This document shows, piece by piece, positions 48,027-59,058 of a stretch of 64,000 bases of DNA. The position numbers and the translations under genes are program-made. Position 1 is the first letter of the stretch. Each line of letters opens with the position of its first letter. The DNA comes from Siphlonurus alternatus (Eukaryota; Arthropoda; Insecta; Ephemeroptera; Siphlonuridae), in NCBI GenBank assembly GCA_949825025.1, contig OX463788.1, forward strand, positions 29,877,715 through 29,941,714, written 5' to 3'. The notes under the pieces are model-generated. The model was given only the letters and a program-made list of their open reading frames with translations. It did not search any database and had not been told where the DNA came from.

Positions 48027-49688
48027 ATTCATTTTCAACATTATACCCACAATCTTTACTTCAATAAATTCAAAATTCAAAATTTTGATTCATCTTACAT
48101 AAAGACAAGTCAACATACATATTTCATATTGTACATATTTATAATAGTTCTCTTCCAGTTAAAATATCAGTCTTTGAAGAAATCGTCTATAAATTCAATT
48201 AATATATTTTTGTTTTTGCGTACGTGCATTAGTCAATTTTTCCAAAGTGAGTCCATCGGATAAACTGCAAGATTTTTTATTGCATGCATTATTGCATATT
48301 TGGATAGAAAGACCTCCGAGTTATGAGAATTGTCAATTATTATTAATATTATTATTTTTACACTAATACTTTTAAAATCATGTTGCAAAACGCTATGGCA
48401 TCAATGAATTCAAATATTTGATATATATGAGCTAGGAACAGACGTTGCGTGACTATAATATGACGTCACAGTGCCTTTCCCTCGATTTTGATGATGGTCG
48501 AGGGTTGAAAAAAAATAACAATAAATAGCAAGAGTTTCTATTTTCAAATGTGCAATAAAATAGTTCACGCAAGCACGCAGGTTAAATTGTCCATTTTTTT
48601 TCCCCGTAAATCGTAGATAGTCCAAAAATACAATGATTGTATACAACCATGTTTTTATTATTAATGGACGTATACGGCAAGTAATACACAGTTATCACTC
48701 GAACACTTAATTAATAAACATAATCTGACAAGTGAGTGGGAAATTTTCCGGGCAAGAACATAGTTATACAGTACATGGATTTTTTTTTTTAGTACCTCGC
48801 ATGGAGTATCTATATACTATCGGAATATGGAGTGATGATTGGTACATAATAAGTGTATTTATAAGTTAGTATCTGATACCAGTTTATTCATGATCACATA
48901 GGTATAAATAAATGTTATAATGTTATAATACATATAGCATATAGGTTAGGTAACTCACACACAACTGTGCCCTGCAAGGCAGGCCGCGAGGAGATGTTCT
49001 ATCAGCTGAGTCCAAGCAATGCATAAAAGTAATTGGCAGTCATGGGGGCTTAAATATCACCTGACGTAAAGTGTTAGCAACACCTATACAGCCATAGCAT
49101 TCCAATGCTGATGCGGTATCCAGACACATCAACATTGTGTGCATCCATGCACCCTGCTCAACAAATCTACACGTGACAAGTGTGTATTATTTGACCTCAT
49201 CAATATGAACTTTCCGTATATATACATGCATGGCAAGGTAGAATATAGATTTGTCGAGCGAGGTACACCACCTCTTACGTAATCAACAATTTTTTTCATG
49301 CTTATAGAAGTATATATAATACTATAACCTCAATGCAGCCATGAACGTTAAATGTTATAATTTTATTGAAATAGTTACTGTACGTAGTTAAAAATCAGGA
49401 TTGCAAGATCCGGTTTTCGTTCTACAAGTGTGTTCAACATGATTTTAACGTGTTTATAATATTATAGAAATATTATATAATAATATATTATGTGAAAAAT
49501 CTATCATGCACAGTATAAGATAAATAATTTTGTTTGTTTGTATCTTTGTTCATCTATTTATTTATTTTTATGTATTTCCCTCATATTACATAATTTACGT
49601 ATATAGTAATACTACAATTGGCAAGAAATACTAACGCAGTCCTTTGCAGAACAAAGCGAAACAGATTCATATTATATACTGTATAATA

Positions 49689-49778
<90 letters not shown>

Positions 49779-50788
49779 AATTTACGTATATAGTATCCCT
49801 TAGAAAACATAACAATGGCAGAAATAATATTTTTTTATTTTTTTTTTTTTTTTGGTATCAATCTTTTACACCTTTTCCCATTCTCTGTTTGGACTGTGTG
49901 GTGTCTCCTGCCTCTGGCTGTTTTTTTTTTTTATGTATTCATGAGTGAAATATAATAAATATATAAAATAAAAATTCTCGACTCCCCTTCCTTGTAATGC
50001 TACTAGGGTTAATGTACTAAGGGTTAATTCTGGGTGTATACAATAATAGTCCCAGAAAAACTGAACTCACAGGCGCGCACTGCATCATAAAGTTTACAGA
50101 CTCCGTGACGCCACGGAACATCATCCAGCTCTCTGAATGTCTGAGAGCTAGGTTTTGATGTGTCACTATAAATCGAAAGTCATCGGGCATGCTGACGGGT
50201 TGTTTATCTATATCTTGAATTTTTTGTTATTCTCATTATAAGTGCTGTGCTACCTTATCCTTGTAAAAGTTCAGTGCAACCGTGAATCCACCATAGTGCA
50301 ATGTGTATTTATTTAAAGTTATGTGTATTTAAAATAGAATACAGAAAAATACTTAAAAATTGCGCAAAAAGGACCCCCTATCTCAGTCATTACTTTCACG
50401 TGTTTTCAAGTTTAAACGCATTACTGATAGCATTTTTATTTCTTATCACTTTTTTTCTCTCTTTTGGTGACATTGAACAGAACTAAAGCAGTGTGGTTTC
50501 CCATTAATCTAGTGACGTAGAGTGGAATTATTCAAGAAATAATCAGAAATGCTGTAACAAACTGGTTTAAGCCAAAACAGCATCTCAAGCTTTTTTCCAT
50601 GTTCATGTTAGGCTAACTAATTACTAATTTTTTTCTTGCTACGACAAAGTTTACCTTGAGTTAGATTTTAACGAGTACAGCATCAATTTCTCTTCAGTGT
50701 ATGTAACTAAAGGTTTAATTGAACGCAACTGGCGTAAAATGAGCAAAATGGCATCTCACTTAAACTACATAATCAAACTATATTATAG
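46000..50788. other. AT-rich intergenic DNA
   Basis: Contains (TA)n runs (47978-48028; 49688-49772), poly-A (46499-46514; 47408-47424) and poly-T (49840-49853) tracts. No gene recognised on either strand. Confidence 0.5.
49688..49772. repeat. (TA)n microsatellite
   Basis: About 85 bp of uninterrupted TA. Confidence 0.95.
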
Positions 50789-51103
50789 CTTATTAATGGC
50801 TCCTAGGAATTGGTCCGAAGAGGAATTGGTCCGAAAAGGAATTGGTCCGAAAAAGAGGCGGTGCCAACGAGGAGTGGGGGGTTATTAAAAACGTGTCAGA
50901 TAAAAGTGGCAACGCTGCAAACGATTCGGACCAATTCCGCTTTCGGACCATTTCCTCTAAATATGATTTTTGTTTAATTTTGGTAGCATTACAAAGTGTA
51001 ATCAGTAATAATTTTAAAAATGCAGTTAACTACTAAAAGTGCATTTATTGCAAATTGCAGACACTAACTTTATTTAAAAAAAGACGGCCAAAAGAAGGCG
51101 AAG

Positions 51104-51440
51104 AATTGGTCCGAAAGGGGAATTGGTCCGAAAGCTTTATAATTTCAATTAAGTGGAATTGGTCCGAAAGCTTTATAATGTCAAAATAGAGGAATTGGTC
51201 CGAAAGCTTTATAATGGCAAAATAGAGGAATTGGTCCGAAAGCTTTATTACATCAATATAGAGGAATTGGTCCGAAAGCTTTATAATGTCAATTAAGAGG
51301 AATTGGGGAATCCGTCCGAAAGCTTTATTATATCAGTAAAGGGGAATCTGTCCTAAAATTTAATTTCATAAGTAGAGAGGAAACTGTCCGAAATGTGAAT
51401 TCGTCTGAAATATATATATCAATAAAGAGGAATCTGCCAT
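51104..51440 (+). repeat. 36-bp tandem array, left arm
   Basis: At least five regular units (starts 51120, 51156, 51192, 51228, 51264) and several decayed ones towards the centre of the element. The decay gradient suggests inner units are older or less often corrected. Confidence 0.9.
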
Positions 51441-52159
51441 AAATTTTAATTTTAAATTGGGGGTGTGGGGGAGGCCACTGCAGGCTCGTTTGTTTTTGTT
51501 TGAAACCTCATGATTAAAAAAAAGAGAATGATCTAGTACAAAACTGCAAAACTGTGTATATATATTATTTCTTCACGTACTAATTTTTTAATTTTTTCAA
51601 TATGTACGTATGAGGTGAATTGACTTCGTTTTCAATTTTTTAATATTTTACTAAGAAGAATAAGTTGTTATCTTTTAATTGTGCAGTTGCATAAAAAATT
51701 AATTATTAAAGCTTTAAAAAAATCATTTTAAATACATTTTTAGCCAATAAGACAAGATGTAATAGTCCATCAAATGACAACATGCTTTAATTGAATAATT
51801 AAATATTTCCAATGTGCTTTTTGACCTTTTTCTGTCATCAGTATACGTATAATTTTTTTAAAAATAATTACATATTTTTATATTCATAATAATTATTTTG
51901 ATTAAGGATTTCCCTAAAAATTACAATTATGGATGCTAATTTGTTATATATTTAATACCACAGAATCTTGTTATTTGTGTATAGCTGAATTTTAATAATT
52001 TGAATAACATTTACAAAAATATCACTGTGTCCAAAAATTACATAGATATCATGACTGAAGTGATTTTTTAGCAATTTTGAATTCCACCCTTTATTCCATA
52101 TTATTAATTTTTTATCATAAAATGTTGTCATAAAATTTCATTTTATATTTTAGTGTGTG

Positions 52160-52450
52160 ATATAATAAACCTTTCGGACCAATTCCTCTATATTGATATA
52201 ATAAACCTTTCGGACCAATTCCTCTTAATTGACATTATAAAGCTTTCGGACCAATTCCTCTTTATCGATATATTAAAGCTTTCGGACCAATTCCTCTTTC
52301 TTGATATTATAAAGCTTTCGGACCAATTCCTCTTAATTGACACTATAAAGTTTTCGGACCAATTCCTCTCTATTGGTATTATAAAGCTTTCGGACCAATT
52401 CCTCTTAATTGATATATTAAAGCTTTCGGACCAATTCTTCGCCTTCTTTT
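52160..52450 (-). repeat. 36-bp tandem array, right arm
   Basis: Eight units in inverse orientation to the left array. Because 36 is a multiple of 3 and the unit lacks stops, frames stay open on both strands and encode a 12-residue periodic peptide (units like NWSESFIISIKR). I treat these frames as by-products, not genes. Confidence 0.9.
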
Positions 52451-52753
52451 GGCCGTCTTTTTTTTTAAATAAATTTAGTGTCTGCAATTTGCAATAAATG
52501 CACTTTTAGTAGTTAACTGCATTTTTAAAATGATTACTGATTACACTTTGTAATGCTACCAAAATTAAACAAAAATCATATTTAGAGGAAATGGTCCGAA
52601 AGTGGAATTGGTCCGAATCGTTTGCAGCGTTGCCACTTTTATCTGACACGTTTTTAAGAACCCCCCACTCCTCGTTGGCACCGTCTCTTTTTCGGACCAA
52701 TTCCTTTTCGGACCAATTCCTCTTCGGACCAATTCTCTGGGGCCCTTATTAAT

Positions 52754-53620
52754 ACACACAACTTGTTTGTAAGTTTTAGCACGACATAAAATGTAAAAAC
52801 ACTTTAACTTCTACAATTAAGTTATATTTTCGTGATCATTCTTTATTGTACACTGAAAAAAATTGTAGTGACATAATTAATTTGTATTATTATTCTCCTA
52901 ACAAACAAAAATATTAAAATACAATAAAAATTGTAAAGATTTGTGTATATAATGGAAGAGCATTCAGAAAGCTGTGATTAATCTACGTAAATTTTATCAA
53001 AATTGCACAGTAACATGAATCAATTCATGCAAAATTTATTTCATGTCTTTTCAACGTATCTAAAAAAATATATATATTTTTTGTTTGCTTTTTTAAGAAA
53101 AAGTAAATAAAATTTTGAGAGCCTTCAATTGTATACTACACATTTTCAAATTCATGGACGAAATAGTAAAAAGTGGAAAATAAACAATCCATCTTATGTG
53201 GTTTTCGTAATAACATATGATATTTTATGCTCATACCATTTAATTTTAATAAGCCAACTCAGATAATAATTTTTAAATTTGTTGCATTTGTTTCGTAACC
53301 GAAATAAAAACACTGAATTTAATTATTTCGAAACTTTTGAGACGGTTGACCGCTACAGCTCACACCCATCTATCTGAGAAAGCCCCGCGAGCCACCACTG
53401 CATGTGCATATGAATTTTACGTGAATAATAATAATTTTTGTAATGAAACGCAATTATAATCGCCACTTTCCCCGGAGAGATTTTGGATAGTTAAAATGTT
53501 AAAACATAATGCTTTTTAGCGCAACATTCAAAGTCATGATTTTTTTTTTTTTTTTTTTAATGTTGTTATTTTAAGTTGTCTAAAGATATATTCACCAAGC
53601 ATGACTCAATATGTAACCCT
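52754..53620. other. AT-rich intergenic DNA
   Basis: A small GC-richer patch lies at 53340-53400 and poly-T at 53540-53559. No gene recognised. Confidence 0.5.
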
Positions 53621-53675
53621 CACTTAGTCTAGCTGACAACCAAGCGTTTTACTTTCCACGTTTTGTAAGTTTGCA

Positions 53676-53954
53676 TTGGTGTATTTGTGGCTGCTGCACA
53701 TGCATATGCATGGTTCCATGCAGTTAGTTGAGGCTGCGAGTTCAGTAGACCGACACTTCACAGCCCAGCTCCACTCACAATCAGCAGAGATTCTTCTTGT
53801 TTTGTTAAAAGAAAACAACCTACATTTCCTTTGGGACCTGGGACATTCGGTCACAAAACTCGTAACCACAGCATCTAAAGACATTGCAAAAAAATATTCT
53901 ATTTATATAGCATTTATAGTTAGTAAAATGAACTATATACATACTGTACTTTAA
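53676..53954 (+). CDS. Doubtful open frame, possible exon
   Basis: A 92-codon frame whose middle part (VEAASSVDRHFTAQLHSQSA and onwards through FLWDLGHSVTKLVTTASKD) has balanced composition and codon use less AT-driven than the surroundings. It overlaps an 86-codon minus-strand frame (53624-53884), so the composition alone may explain it. I do not recognise a family. A second frame at 54006-54428 follows. Confidence 0.2.
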   Translation: MVYLWLLHMHMHGSMQLVEAASSVDRHFTAQLHSQSAEILLVLLKENNLHFLWDLGHSVTKLVTTASKDIAKKYSIYIAFIVSKMNYIHTVL

Positions 53955-54005
53955 GTTAGATGTACGGAAATCAAATCGATTTCGATCGTGCAAGTTTAAG
54001 TATTT

Positions 54006-54428
54006 TTGTATCCTTATTTTTATACAGACAATAATCAAATAAAAAATATCAAACAATTACATGATTGTGGTAAGATTATATTAATATGCAATCGATATTA
54101 CAAGCTTTGTTTTGCTGTTGTTCTCTCTGACTCAGAATTCAAACATGACAATTTTGGTTATATTTTTATTTCAATACTTCAATATATTGATTATATTGAT
54201 TGCCATACAGCCTCATATATTTATTTTACTGTATGGACCCTATGGAGTACTATAGAACAAACTTTACCTCGTCACCTCCCTCGTCATTTCATATCAGGAA
54301 CCTTTATGTATAGACATCCAGAGAATTTTACCATAATATTAACAGAAAATAATACACACAGTATAAAATTAGGTGGCCAAAATAACACACACAAAAAAAT
54401 CTTCTTAGAACTATTAAGGAAGAGATAA
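54006..54428 (+). CDS. Doubtful open frame, 140 codons
   Basis: The longest uninterrupted plus-strand frame in this part apart from the 43-kb island. A possible acceptor TTTTTATACAG precedes ACAATAATC near 54027. The predicted product is rich in Ile, Tyr and Asn, as expected from AT-rich DNA, and ends within the TTAA flank of the MITE at 54418. No motif recognised. Confidence 0.2.
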   Translation: MYPYFYTDNNQIKNIKQLHDCGKIILICNRYYKLCFAVVLSDSEFKHDNFGYIFISILQYIDYIDCHTASYIYFTVWTLWSTIEQTLPRHLPRHFISGTFMYRHPENFTIILTENNTHSIKLGGQNNTHKKIFLELLRKR

Positions 54429-54767
54429 CACGCCAAATGTTAATAACAATCCCATTCATGAAAATTATGAATTTTTTTTAAAATGTTCTCCTTTACAGAC
54501 CTTATCAGTAGGTAAATTATCAGGTATGCAAAAACGAGCTAGTTTTCGAGTTATTAATTTTTAAAGATGACTAATTTACCATAGAGAAATGGAACTTCCA
54601 TGTTTTATTAGTAAACTTTAAAAATTAATAACTCGAAAACTAGCTCGTTTTTGTATACCTGATATTTTACCTATTGATAAAGTATGTAAAGGAGAGCATT
54701 TTAAATTTTTTTCATAATTTTCATGAATGGGATTTTTATTAACATTGGGGCGTGTTATCTCTCTACC
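54418..54767. mobile_element. Palindromic MITE, TTAA-flanked family, copy 3
   Basis: Arms of about 165 bp; TTAA at 54414-54417 and 54768-54771. Ends GGAAGAGATAACACGCC and inverted GGTAGAGAGATAACACGCC. Same internal words as copy 2. Non-coding. Confidence 0.78.
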
Positions 54768-54771
54768 TTAA

Positions 54772-56035
54772 AGAGAAAGTAAATGCGATATAATATTTAA
54801 GTACATTAATTCAATTTTTTTTTTAAAATCAAATTGTACGTAAAAGTGTACATTTATACATAAGATATTTGGTCTTTTTTGTTAAGTATAATAGAGTAAT
54901 TGTATCGTGTGTTATAATTTATAATGGCAGATTAAGTACGCTGCCATGCAGAACAGATTTTTTCACCAAGATTTAATTATAACAATGGATTTAGGTAGCA
55001 ACAATTTAGCGTTGACTTTGTTTCCCTCCTAGCTTCCGTTACTACTTTTACACTGCCTCGATTCACTTTAGAAGCATGTAAAGGGAGACACGATACTTGC
55101 AGGGCCACACGGCCTTCTCCTCACCTTGGCAATGAAAGTGTAGACGAGGGGAAGCTTGGACCGGAGGAACACCGGCGAAACACACAGACCGACACTTGAT
55201 ACTGACACTCACACGTCTAAAAGCAGCAAGCAGAGCAAAAAAACTTCTCATTTACCTTTTCTTTTTATCTTCTGATTGGTACCTGGCTCTTAGAAATCAT
55301 TGTCATTGTGCCCTTGAAATTAAAAATAGCATTTTAACTTTTAATTTTTAATCATCTCTAGTTTAAGATCATTCTTTACTTGTATAATATAACGTACAGT
55401 ATATATAATTATGTACTATAGTATAGTATATTGAAAAAAGCCAGAGAAGTGCAGAAATTATACAATGCTTTGTCACGATTGAACTCTCTTAATTGCTTGT
55501 GGAAATCCCATATATTTATCTTGATGAAACAAAGATATCATTATTCTAAAGTTCAAAGTAATACTTAATATTAAAACACTACAGGTAAAGTAATCACCCA
55601 GAAGGATGGAATTCTTCTCACGTATATCGTAAGATTTTTTCAAATAGATTTTTTTTAAAAAACAATTAAAATAATAATAATAATAATAAAAAAATTACAC
55701 TTCAGAGTGTATTACAGGCTCATCTGTATCGAGTACATACAATAATTTATAGACTCATATCTAATGATTTTGTACAGTATATTAAAAAATAATAAAGAAA
55801 ATGTACATCACAAAAAAAAATACTGATTAATGTAAAAACAGAGAACAAAATCTATACCTATACAAGTATCTTCTTGGAACTTTATTATTACTGCAATTAA
55901 TACTGCGAAATTTTATATATATACAGTAAATAGGGACAGCACGAGCACGACCCTTTTTAATTGCCTGATTTGCTGGAGTTTTGCAGCTCCAAGAAACAAA
56001 GAGCTGCAGATTTGCAATTCGGGAAGACATAATTT
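54772..56035. other. Intergenic DNA
   Basis: AT-rich except 55020-55250, where GC is higher and both strands have short frames. An (AAT)n run is at 55669-55690. No gene recognised. Confidence 0.45.
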
Positions 56036-56461
56036 GGGCACGATTCACGAAGAAAAATATCCAGGTTTCTCAAAAGTATACCCCAGAATTGCATACAACT
56101 TCCATAAGGAGACGAGTACACTTTTTTGCTGTTTTGATATATACTAATCATGTCTACAGTGAAATTCATTTAATATTCCCGCTGGAAGTACTCGAAAGTG
56201 AGAGGTTTCTGGACTTCTTATTCATATATTTGCATTTATAAATTTTTGTTACAACAGGTTCCCAACAAGAGTACTAACAAGTTTGCAGATTTTCGAGACT
56301 CAGGCATGAACGAGATGACCCTCACTCCCGGCTACTTCCGGCAGGAATATTACATAAATTTAACTGTAGCGTTAGCCGAATTCAATGACAGTAAATGGGG
56401 ATAGTGAGAAAGTGAGAAACTTGGCATCTCCCTGGATAGCTCTTTCGTGAATCGCGCTCCC
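56036..56461. mobile_element. GATTCACGAA MITE, copy 2, with gene-like interior
   Basis: Ends GGGCACGATTCACGAAG and inverted GGGAGCGCGATTCACGAAAG; TATCCAGG follows in both arms. The 426-bp interior differs from the other copies and is richer in GC. It includes a possible acceptor (ACAACAG at about 56254-56260) followed by an open frame reading MNEMTLTPGYFRQEYYINLT near its middle and ending at TAG (56402-56404). This could be a captured gene fragment or a transposase remnant; not recognised. Confidence 0.6.
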
Positions 56462-58141
56462 CCCCCCCAAAAAAAAAACACGAGACCGCATAATAAATAA
56501 GAAAATTGCTCTTATCAGAAATTCCAAATTTTGAAAATTATGTTGATTATTTTGCGTCTGACGGTCGCACATATTCATAATAGAAAATATAAATATATTG
56601 GTGGGGCCTGGTGCTTACATCAAACTTATCAAAGTGTTATCATCATGAGTATTATAATGACACATTGAAATTTACAACATTGCCCACTGTAAAAATAATA
56701 TATTTCTTTCATTTATTGGCAGCAGACATAATTAAGAGTTTTCTTTAATTGTTCATCTCATTTTCAATAATTCATAAAACATACAATACACACTAGCAAA
56801 TACTTAATTAATAATAATTATGATACCTAACCCAGTGCTTTCTACTTTGAGATGTAAAACATTGAAATAAAATAAATAATGTAAAGATTGTAAAGCAATG
56901 AAACATGCATATAGTGAGGAAATTTCAGAAGACTTTATTTATGTAAAGCTTTAAATTTAAGTACGACCTTGAAATTTATGCGGTTAAAATCTGAGGTAAA
57001 GTGTAAGTAACATATTAAAATTACCAACAAGCGAGCAGCCATGATCAAGGCCTTAGCACGTTGGTTGCCATGCACTAAAGTGCGCTTACTAGTAGTTACA
57101 AAAGACACGACAACGTTGCACCTCGAGGCTGCATGCAACGAGAAACTTTAGCAATTAACACAATAACTCTATGTTTATGATCGAGTTATATAAATTTATG
57201 ACAATTTTCAAGTAATATTTTTAGGTGCAATAGATTCAAATTAAAAATATGTAATGAATTTTACCAATATCTTTTGACAATTAAAGTACCGAGTTTATTT
57301 TGTATTGAATATATACATTTTTTTCTCACAAAAAAGTGTAGAAGAAAAGTGTATAGTATAAATGAGGACGAGACTAAAGCCCCCCCCCCCCCCCATTTTT
57401 TTTATGGATTGCCCGTGATCGGTACAGTGGCTTCTCCAACTTATCTTTATATTATTGCATTGACCTAATAATGGGGCTGCCATCCTCTCCTCCCACACCC
57501 CTATTCACTTATATTATTTTGTGTACTGGATCTGTTCCTGTGTATATATGACAGTGTATGATCAAGGCATAATTAATGAAGTAAATTGATCATAGGTTAT
57601 AATATATTATTAAAATACAAGAAGCACACACACACACACAGTTGGCCCAACTGAACACTCAATAAGGCTTCAAACCCATTATATTAAAATTCTTTGCGTA
57701 AGTTTCTTTATCATCACGTGTTATGAAAATCAATAAATTTGTTACATATATTATATGTCTAAAGTGTCAAATTATTACATTCTGCATATTAAATGCACAT
57801 TTTATTGAACTGCCTTCTCTGATACAATAGAATTAATTATTTCTAATACAGCAAATTTATATTATTTTTTTTTCAATATAAATATGGTAATGATTATTTT
57901 AGAATGTTTTTATCTAGAATTATTACTTATGAATAAAGTAAATGAATGTAATTATACCATATAATATAATAAGGAATACGTACAGAAAAATTTGAGAATA
58001 TTTAGAAGTCGTGTTTTAGGTGAAAATAGTGACCCGAAACAGAAACCGATTTATTTTCTGGTTTTACTTAAACTAGTTTTTGAGTAATATTGGTTATTTT
58101 TGTTTGACCATAAGCCATCGAGCTCACTATCTCTCTCAAAA

Positions 58142-58143
<2 letters not shown>
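56462..58143. other. AT-rich intergenic DNA
   Basis: Contains C/A runs next to the MITE (56461-56479), a C-run at 57380-57394 and (CA)n at 57627-57640. No gene recognised. Confidence 0.5.
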
Positions 58144-58195
<52 letters not shown>

Positions 58196-58332
58196 GATTT
58201 TACCAGAACTAATTTTATCAGTATTTTAGTGACCAAAAGGTGAATTATTATTTTGTTCATTCTGTGTTTTGGTCAAGATGCATAGATGAAACTAGTATGT
58301 TTTAGGAATAAAAAAAGTCGCCAAAACCTATA
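58020..58332. mobile_element. Diverged relative of the GACCAAAAGCCGAA foldback group
   Basis: Contains GTGACCAAAAGG, TTTTGGTCA and GTTTTTGAGTAATATTGG-like words reminiscent of the 36144 element, interrupted by a run of 50 T (58144-58193). Too decayed to define ends. Confidence 0.35.
58144..58193. repeat. Poly-T tract, 50 nt
   Basis: Uninterrupted T run; the lysine-rich minus-strand frame through it is an artefact. Could be the A-tail of a minus-strand retroposon. Confidence 0.95.
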
Positions 58333-58456
58333 GGGGCGATTCACGAAATAGATATCCAGAAAGCTAACCACGTTTTTCACTAACCGCGTTTAGCGTCAGC
58401 CTAATTATTCAATGACACTAAACGTGGTTAGTGAGAAACCTTTGTGAATCGTGCCC
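58333..58456. mobile_element. GATTCACGAA MITE, copy 3
   Basis: GGGGCGATTCACGAAATAG at the left and inverted GGGCACGATTCACAAAGG at the right; both arms contain CACTAACCNCGTTTAG. About 124 bp. Confidence 0.8.
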
Positions 58457-58758
58457 ATTGTCAGTGATTTTTCAAATCAGAGTTAACTATCAATTTGAGT
58501 TTTAAGGGTAAAAATACCAACCCTTAAAATTTAAAACCTATTTAAGAACCACAGTCCATTATAAAGTATAGAACGAGTGACCTTTGCTGTCCAATAAAAA
58601 GTTAATACGTATGCATAAAAATAGTAAGCCATGAAGCTCTCCATGCACACTATGCAAAAAATGTCCTGCATGTTGTTTTCTCAGTCACCAAGCACTAGCA
58701 GTGAGAGGCAGCTTAGGAACAATAATAGGGCAATATAACTAAAATTTATAGTAGGGGG

Positions 58759-58919
58759 CAGACGCGGATCCAGGAAAAAATTTCGGAAGGGGTTGCCTCC
58801 ATAAGGCCAATGTTAAAAAAAATTGGAGTGGGGGAAGTGCCTATATTGCCCATGTTAAATTCAAAATTTCGGGGGGGCTGCAGTCCCTCTAGCCCCCCCC
58901 CCCCCTGGATCCGCGCCTG
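58759..58919. mobile_element. Small hAT-type MITE with 8-bp duplication
   Basis: Ends CAGACGCGGATCCAGG and inverted CAGGCGCGGATCCAGG, 15/16 identical. Flanks GTAGGGGG (58751-58758) and GTAAGGGG (58920-58927) match at 7/8. Interior 161-bp element has G- and C-runs and the block CCATAAGGCCAATGTTAAA also seen near 22.7 kb. The right duplication overlaps the start of the next MITE. Confidence 0.75.
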
Positions 58920-58923
58920 GTAA

Positions 58924-59058
58924 GGGGCGATTCGCGAAAGAGTTGTCCAGAAAGATATTCAGGTTTTTCACTAACTACGGTTAGCGCCAGCATAATTCTT
59001 CATTGACTCTTAATTAATTAGAAACTTGAATATTTATCTTCCTTCTTGAATCGCGTCA
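58924..59058. mobile_element. GATTCACGAA MITE, copy 4, diverged
   Basis: GGGGCGATTCGCGAAAGAG at the left, and GAATCGCG inverted near 59050; interior CACTAACTACGGTTAGCG-like as in copy 3. Directly abuts the hAT-type MITE. Confidence 0.65.

Larger units (their letters stand above)
50798..52744. mobile_element. Foldback/Mutator-like element with satellite-bearing arms
   Basis: A 1947-bp element flanked by identical 9-bp CTTATTAAT (50789-50797 and 52745-52753). Inverted arms of about 600 bp start GGCYCC. Each arm contains, from outside in: two or three short GAATTGGTCCGAA units, a 260-bp non-repetitive block (with AACGAGGAGTGGGGGGTT and ATGCAGTTAACTACTAAAAG words) and a tandem array of 36-bp units GAATTGGTCCGAAAGC plus an AT-rich half. 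The interior (about 51480-52150) is AT-rich and encodes nothing. Long satellite-bearing inverted arms and a 9-bp duplication match Drosophila Foldback and Mutator-type elements. No transposase. Confidence 0.85.

Noticed and set aside
52153..52497. 114- and 99-codon periodic frames as a repeat protein gene
   Set aside because: They follow from a stop-free 36-bp satellite unit, are open on both strands and lie in the arm of a transposable element.
50789..52753. A CRISPR-like array, because of regular 36-bp units
   Set aside because: Units are contiguous without unique spacers, arranged in inverted arms with a 9-bp target duplication, in eukaryotic DNA.
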